DNA from: Bombella pollinis
GTDB lineage: Bacteria; Pseudomonadota; Alphaproteobacteria; Acetobacterales; Acetobacteraceae
Reading direction: 5' to 3'
NCBI RefSeq assembly: GCF_026385485.1
Contig: NZ_JANIDX010000001.1
Coordinates: 310,001 to 374,000 of the forward strand
Length of the DNA stretch: 64,000 nt
Under the pieces are notes generated by a model. It searched no databases, had not been told where the DNA came from, and saw only the letters and a list, made by a program, of their open reading frames with translations. Positions within the stretch are counted from its first letter, which is position 1. Each line of letters opens with the position of its first letter. The position numbers were made by a program, and so were the translations under genes. Below, piece after piece: positions 62,012 through 64,000 of this stretch.

Positions 62012-63790
62012 ATGCCTGCCAGCGAGACAGCTCCGATGATGGCAACAGGTGCTGAGGTCATTTTACGCGTTCTTGAGGAAGAAGGCGTGGATGTCATTTT
62101 TGGCTATCCCGGTGGTGCGGTCCTCCCTATTTATGATGCGCTTTTTAAGCAAAAGGCGATCCGTCATATTCTCGTCCGGCATGAGCAAGCGGCAACCCAT
62201 GCGGCGGAAGCTTATGCACGCTCCACAGGTAAAGTGGGTGTGGTGTTGGTGACATCCGGCCCCGGTGCAACCAATGCCGTAACAGGTCTGATGGATGCGA
62301 AGATGGATTCCATCCCGCTTGTTTGTTTGGCTGGGCAGGTGCCTGTTCCCTTAATCGGGAAGGATGCCTTCCAAGAGGCGGATATGGTGAGCATTACGCG
62401 CCCCGCTACGAAGCAGAGCGTCCAAGTGCGTGAGGCTGCGGCTTTAGCCCCTACGATTCGCGAGGCCTTTGCCGTAGCGCGTTCTGGCAGGCCCGGCCCG
62501 GTTTTGGTGGATTTACCTAAGAATATCACAGTCTCGGAAGCCCCCTTGCCGCCGCGCCCGGCACAACCTGCTTGTAAAGAGGCGGGTCCATCTCTGGAGG
62601 GGCATGCGGTAAAGCGTGCGATTGAGGCGATGAAGAACGCCCGTAAGCCGCTGCTTTATGTGGGGGGTGGCGTTATTAATGCCGGGCCGGAAGCCGCAAA
62701 ATTGCTACGTCAGTTAGCGGAGAAAACGGGCTTCCCCGTGACCTCTACTCTGATGGGTTTAGGGGCGTATCCGTCCTCTAGTGAGCCGTTTTTAGGCATG
62801 CTGGGGATGCATGGGGCGGTTGAAGCGAATATGGCCGCGCATGATTGTGACGTGCTGGTAGCCCTTGGGGCACGGTTTGATGACCGGGTAACGGGCCGTG
62901 TGGATGGGTTCTCCCCTCATTCCTTCAAGATTCAGGCGGATATTGACCCGCGTGAGTTTGGTAAGATTGTAAAGGTTGATGTCGCTTTGCAGGGGGACCT
63001 CAAGGCGACTTTAAAGGCCTTGCTGGCAGAATGGGGGGATACGCAAGCAGCGGATCTTTCCAGCTGGTGGCAGGAGATTGCCCAATGGCGCGCTGTTGAG
63101 GGCTTTGGCTTTGAGCAAGATAAAGCCGATACAGCCATTATTAAGCCGCAATATGCGTTAAGCCGCTTGTATGAAAAGGTGAAGGCTAGCGGGCGGGATT
63201 GTTTTGTTACGACCGAGGTTGGGCAGCATCAAATGTGGGCGGCGCAATATTTCGGTTTTGATGAGCCTAACCATTGGTTGACCTCCGGTGGGCTAGGTAC
63301 AATGGGCTATGGCCTGCCAGCAGCAGAAGGCGCGCAGATTGCTCATCCTGATGCTTTAGTGATTGATATTGCCGGTGAGGCCTCTACCCTGATGAATATT
63401 CAGGAGTTAGGAACAATCGCCCAATATCGCCTGCCGGTGAAAATCTTCATCCTCAATAATCATTATATGGGGATGGTACGCCAATGGCAGGAGCTAGTGC
63501 ATGAATCCCGCTATTCTCAGTCTTACAGTGCAGCTTTGCCGGATTTTGTGAAGCTGGCGGAGTCGTTTGGCATCCGTGGGTTGCGGGTTGAGACGCTGGG
63601 CGGGTTGGATGAGGCCATTACCACTATGTTGGCGCATGATGGGCCGGTGTTGGTGGATGTCCATGTAGCGCAAGAGGAATGTTGCTTCCCCATGATTCCC
63701 TCTGGGGCCAGCCATGACCAGATGCTCCTAGGGCCGGGGCGTGTGTTTGGCGGGGCGAAGCTGACAGAAGAAGGCAAACGCCTCGTTTGA
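62012..63790 (+). CDS. ilvB: Acetolactate synthase large subunit
   Basis: A ThDP/FAD enzyme making 2-acetolactate and 2-aceto-2-hydroxybutyrate for Val, Leu and Ile synthesis. The 592-residue protein has the N-terminal GYPGGAVLPIYDAL, the catalytic Glu in VRHEQAATHAAEAYAR (near 55), a central FAD-binding domain, and the ThDP motif near 455. There the usual Mg-ligand Asp of GDxS is Glu (residue 456, GAG at 63377). No small regulatory subunit gene follows, only 70 bases to ilvC. Confidence 0.93.
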   Translation: MPASETAPMMATGAEVILRVLEEEGVDVIFGYPGGAVLPIYDALFKQKAIRHILVRHEQAATHAAEAYARSTGKVGVVLVTSGPGATNAVTGLMDAKMDSIPLVCLAGQVPVPLIGKDAFQEADMVSITRPATKQSVQVREAAALAPTIREAFAVARSGRPGPVLVDLPKNITVSEAPLPPRPAQPACKEAGPSLEGHAVKRAIEAMKNARKPLLYVGGGVINAGPEAAKLLRQLAEKTGFPVTSTLMGLGAYPSSSEPFLGMLGMHGAVEANMAAHDCDVLVALGARFDDRVTGRVDGFSPHSFKIQADIDPREFGKIVKVDVALQGDLKATLKALLAEWGDTQAADLSSWWQEIAQWRAVEGFGFEQDKADTAIIKPQYALSRLYEKVKASGRDCFVTTEVGQHQMWAAQYFGFDEPNHWLTSGGLGTMGYGLPAAEGAQIAHPDALVIDIAGEASTLMNIQELGTIAQYRLPVKIFILNNHYMGMVRQWQELVHESRYSQSYSAALPDFVKLAESFGIRGLRVETLGGLDEAITTMLAHDGPVLVDVHVAQEECCFPMIPSGASHDQMLLGPGRVFGGAKLTEEGKRLV

Positions 63791-63860
63791 GAGATGGGTT
63801 TTACGGGCTGCCTAAGCGGCGGGTCGCTATTGTGTGTTTTGGAAAGGAAGGATGAGTACA

Positions 63861-64000
63861 ATGCGTGTTTATTATGATCGCGATGCGGATATTAATCTGA
63901 TTTGTGGCAAGAAGGTTGCCATCATCGGTTATGGTAGCCAAGGCCATGCCCATGCCAACAATCTGCGTGATAGCGGGGTGAAGGATATTGTTGTCGCTCT
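63861..64000 (+). CDS. ilvC: Ketol-acid reductoisomerase, 5' part (runs off the right edge)
   Basis: The first 46 residues of IlvC, which converts acetolactate to dihydroxyisovalerate with NADPH. MRVYYDRDAD at the start and the Rossmann motif GYGSQGHAHANNLRDSG are canonical. The ATG at 63861 is preferred over one at 63852, because an AAGGAAGG site is correctly spaced for the later one. It follows ilvB directly. Confidence 0.95.
   Translation, partial: MRVYYDRDADINLICGKKVAIIGYGSQGHAHANNLRDSGVKDIVVA

Overview
The window looks like chromosome from an acetic acid bacterium (Alphaproteobacteria, Acetobacteraceae), probably one of the reduced, sugar-niche genera such as the Bombella/Saccharibacter group. 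The genus is a guess; the family is better supported. The evidence is a cyanide-insensitive-type cytochrome bd oxidase, a GMC dehydrogenase with a four-Cys cluster motif and a gluconate-2-dehydrogenase subunit-3 partner, a secreted GH32 sucrose/levan hydrolase, and typical alphaproteobacterial gene orders (infA-maf-rng-yacG, parB-parA-rsmG-mnmG-mnmE, serB-miaA-ilvB-ilvC). No rRNA operon, transposase, prophage or CRISPR array was seen.

Layout. 0-4.5 kb: a truncated histidine phosphatase, prs, a lipoprotein, a TonB-like protein and an AlkA-type glycosylase. 4.6-7 kb: infA-maf-rng-yacG and tRNA-Phe. 7-14.5 kb: aldo/keto reductase, secreted GH32 enzyme, bile-acid:Na symporter-family protein, htpG and an SDR. 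14.5-19.4 kb: copper cassette (copA, copB, a small Cys/His protein, a divergent chaperone) and a MATE pump. 19.4-24.4 kb: an S9 peptidase, then DedA-DUF805-FRG-DUF805, where the FRG gene is strikingly AT-rich. 24.4-27.6 kb: hemJ, a HAD phosphatase, hemE, a second Maf and tRNA-Ala. 27.7-30.1 kb: a znuACB zinc importer behind a near-ideal Zur palindrome. 30.5-34.9 kb: an envelope or polysaccharide group with a flippase and an unusual tandem-duplicated thymidylate-kinase-like protein. 35-47.7 kb: tRNA-Lys, parB, parA, rsmG, mnmG, mnmE, ogt, cydAB with a third small subunit, rho and the GMC dehydrogenase. 48-64 kb: dehydrogenase small subunit, sucB, DUF3597, ahcY, zntB, catalase, pirin/LysR/wrbA, mutY, DUF721 (DciA-like), serB, miaA, ilvB and the start of ilvC.

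The most informative large-scale signal is the replication origin. The + strand is C-rich up to about 47.6 kb and G-rich from about 48.8 kb, whatever the gene orientation. The switch falls in the roughly 420-bp intergenic region at 47.66-48.07 kb. That region holds DnaA-box-like 9-mers, an AT-rich unwinding stretch and ten GTAC tetramers in 200 bp. parAB, rsmG/mnmG/mnmE and rho lie to its left and a DciA-like gene 11 kb to its right. I read it as oriC, lodged between the two subunit genes of a dehydrogenase.

Other oddities: ilvB is followed directly by ilvC with no ilvN/ilvH, and its usual Mg-binding Asp is Glu. SucB lacks the peripheral-subunit-binding domain and is not next to sucA or lpd. 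Clean operator-like palindromes lie upstream of znuA, katA and the LysR gene.
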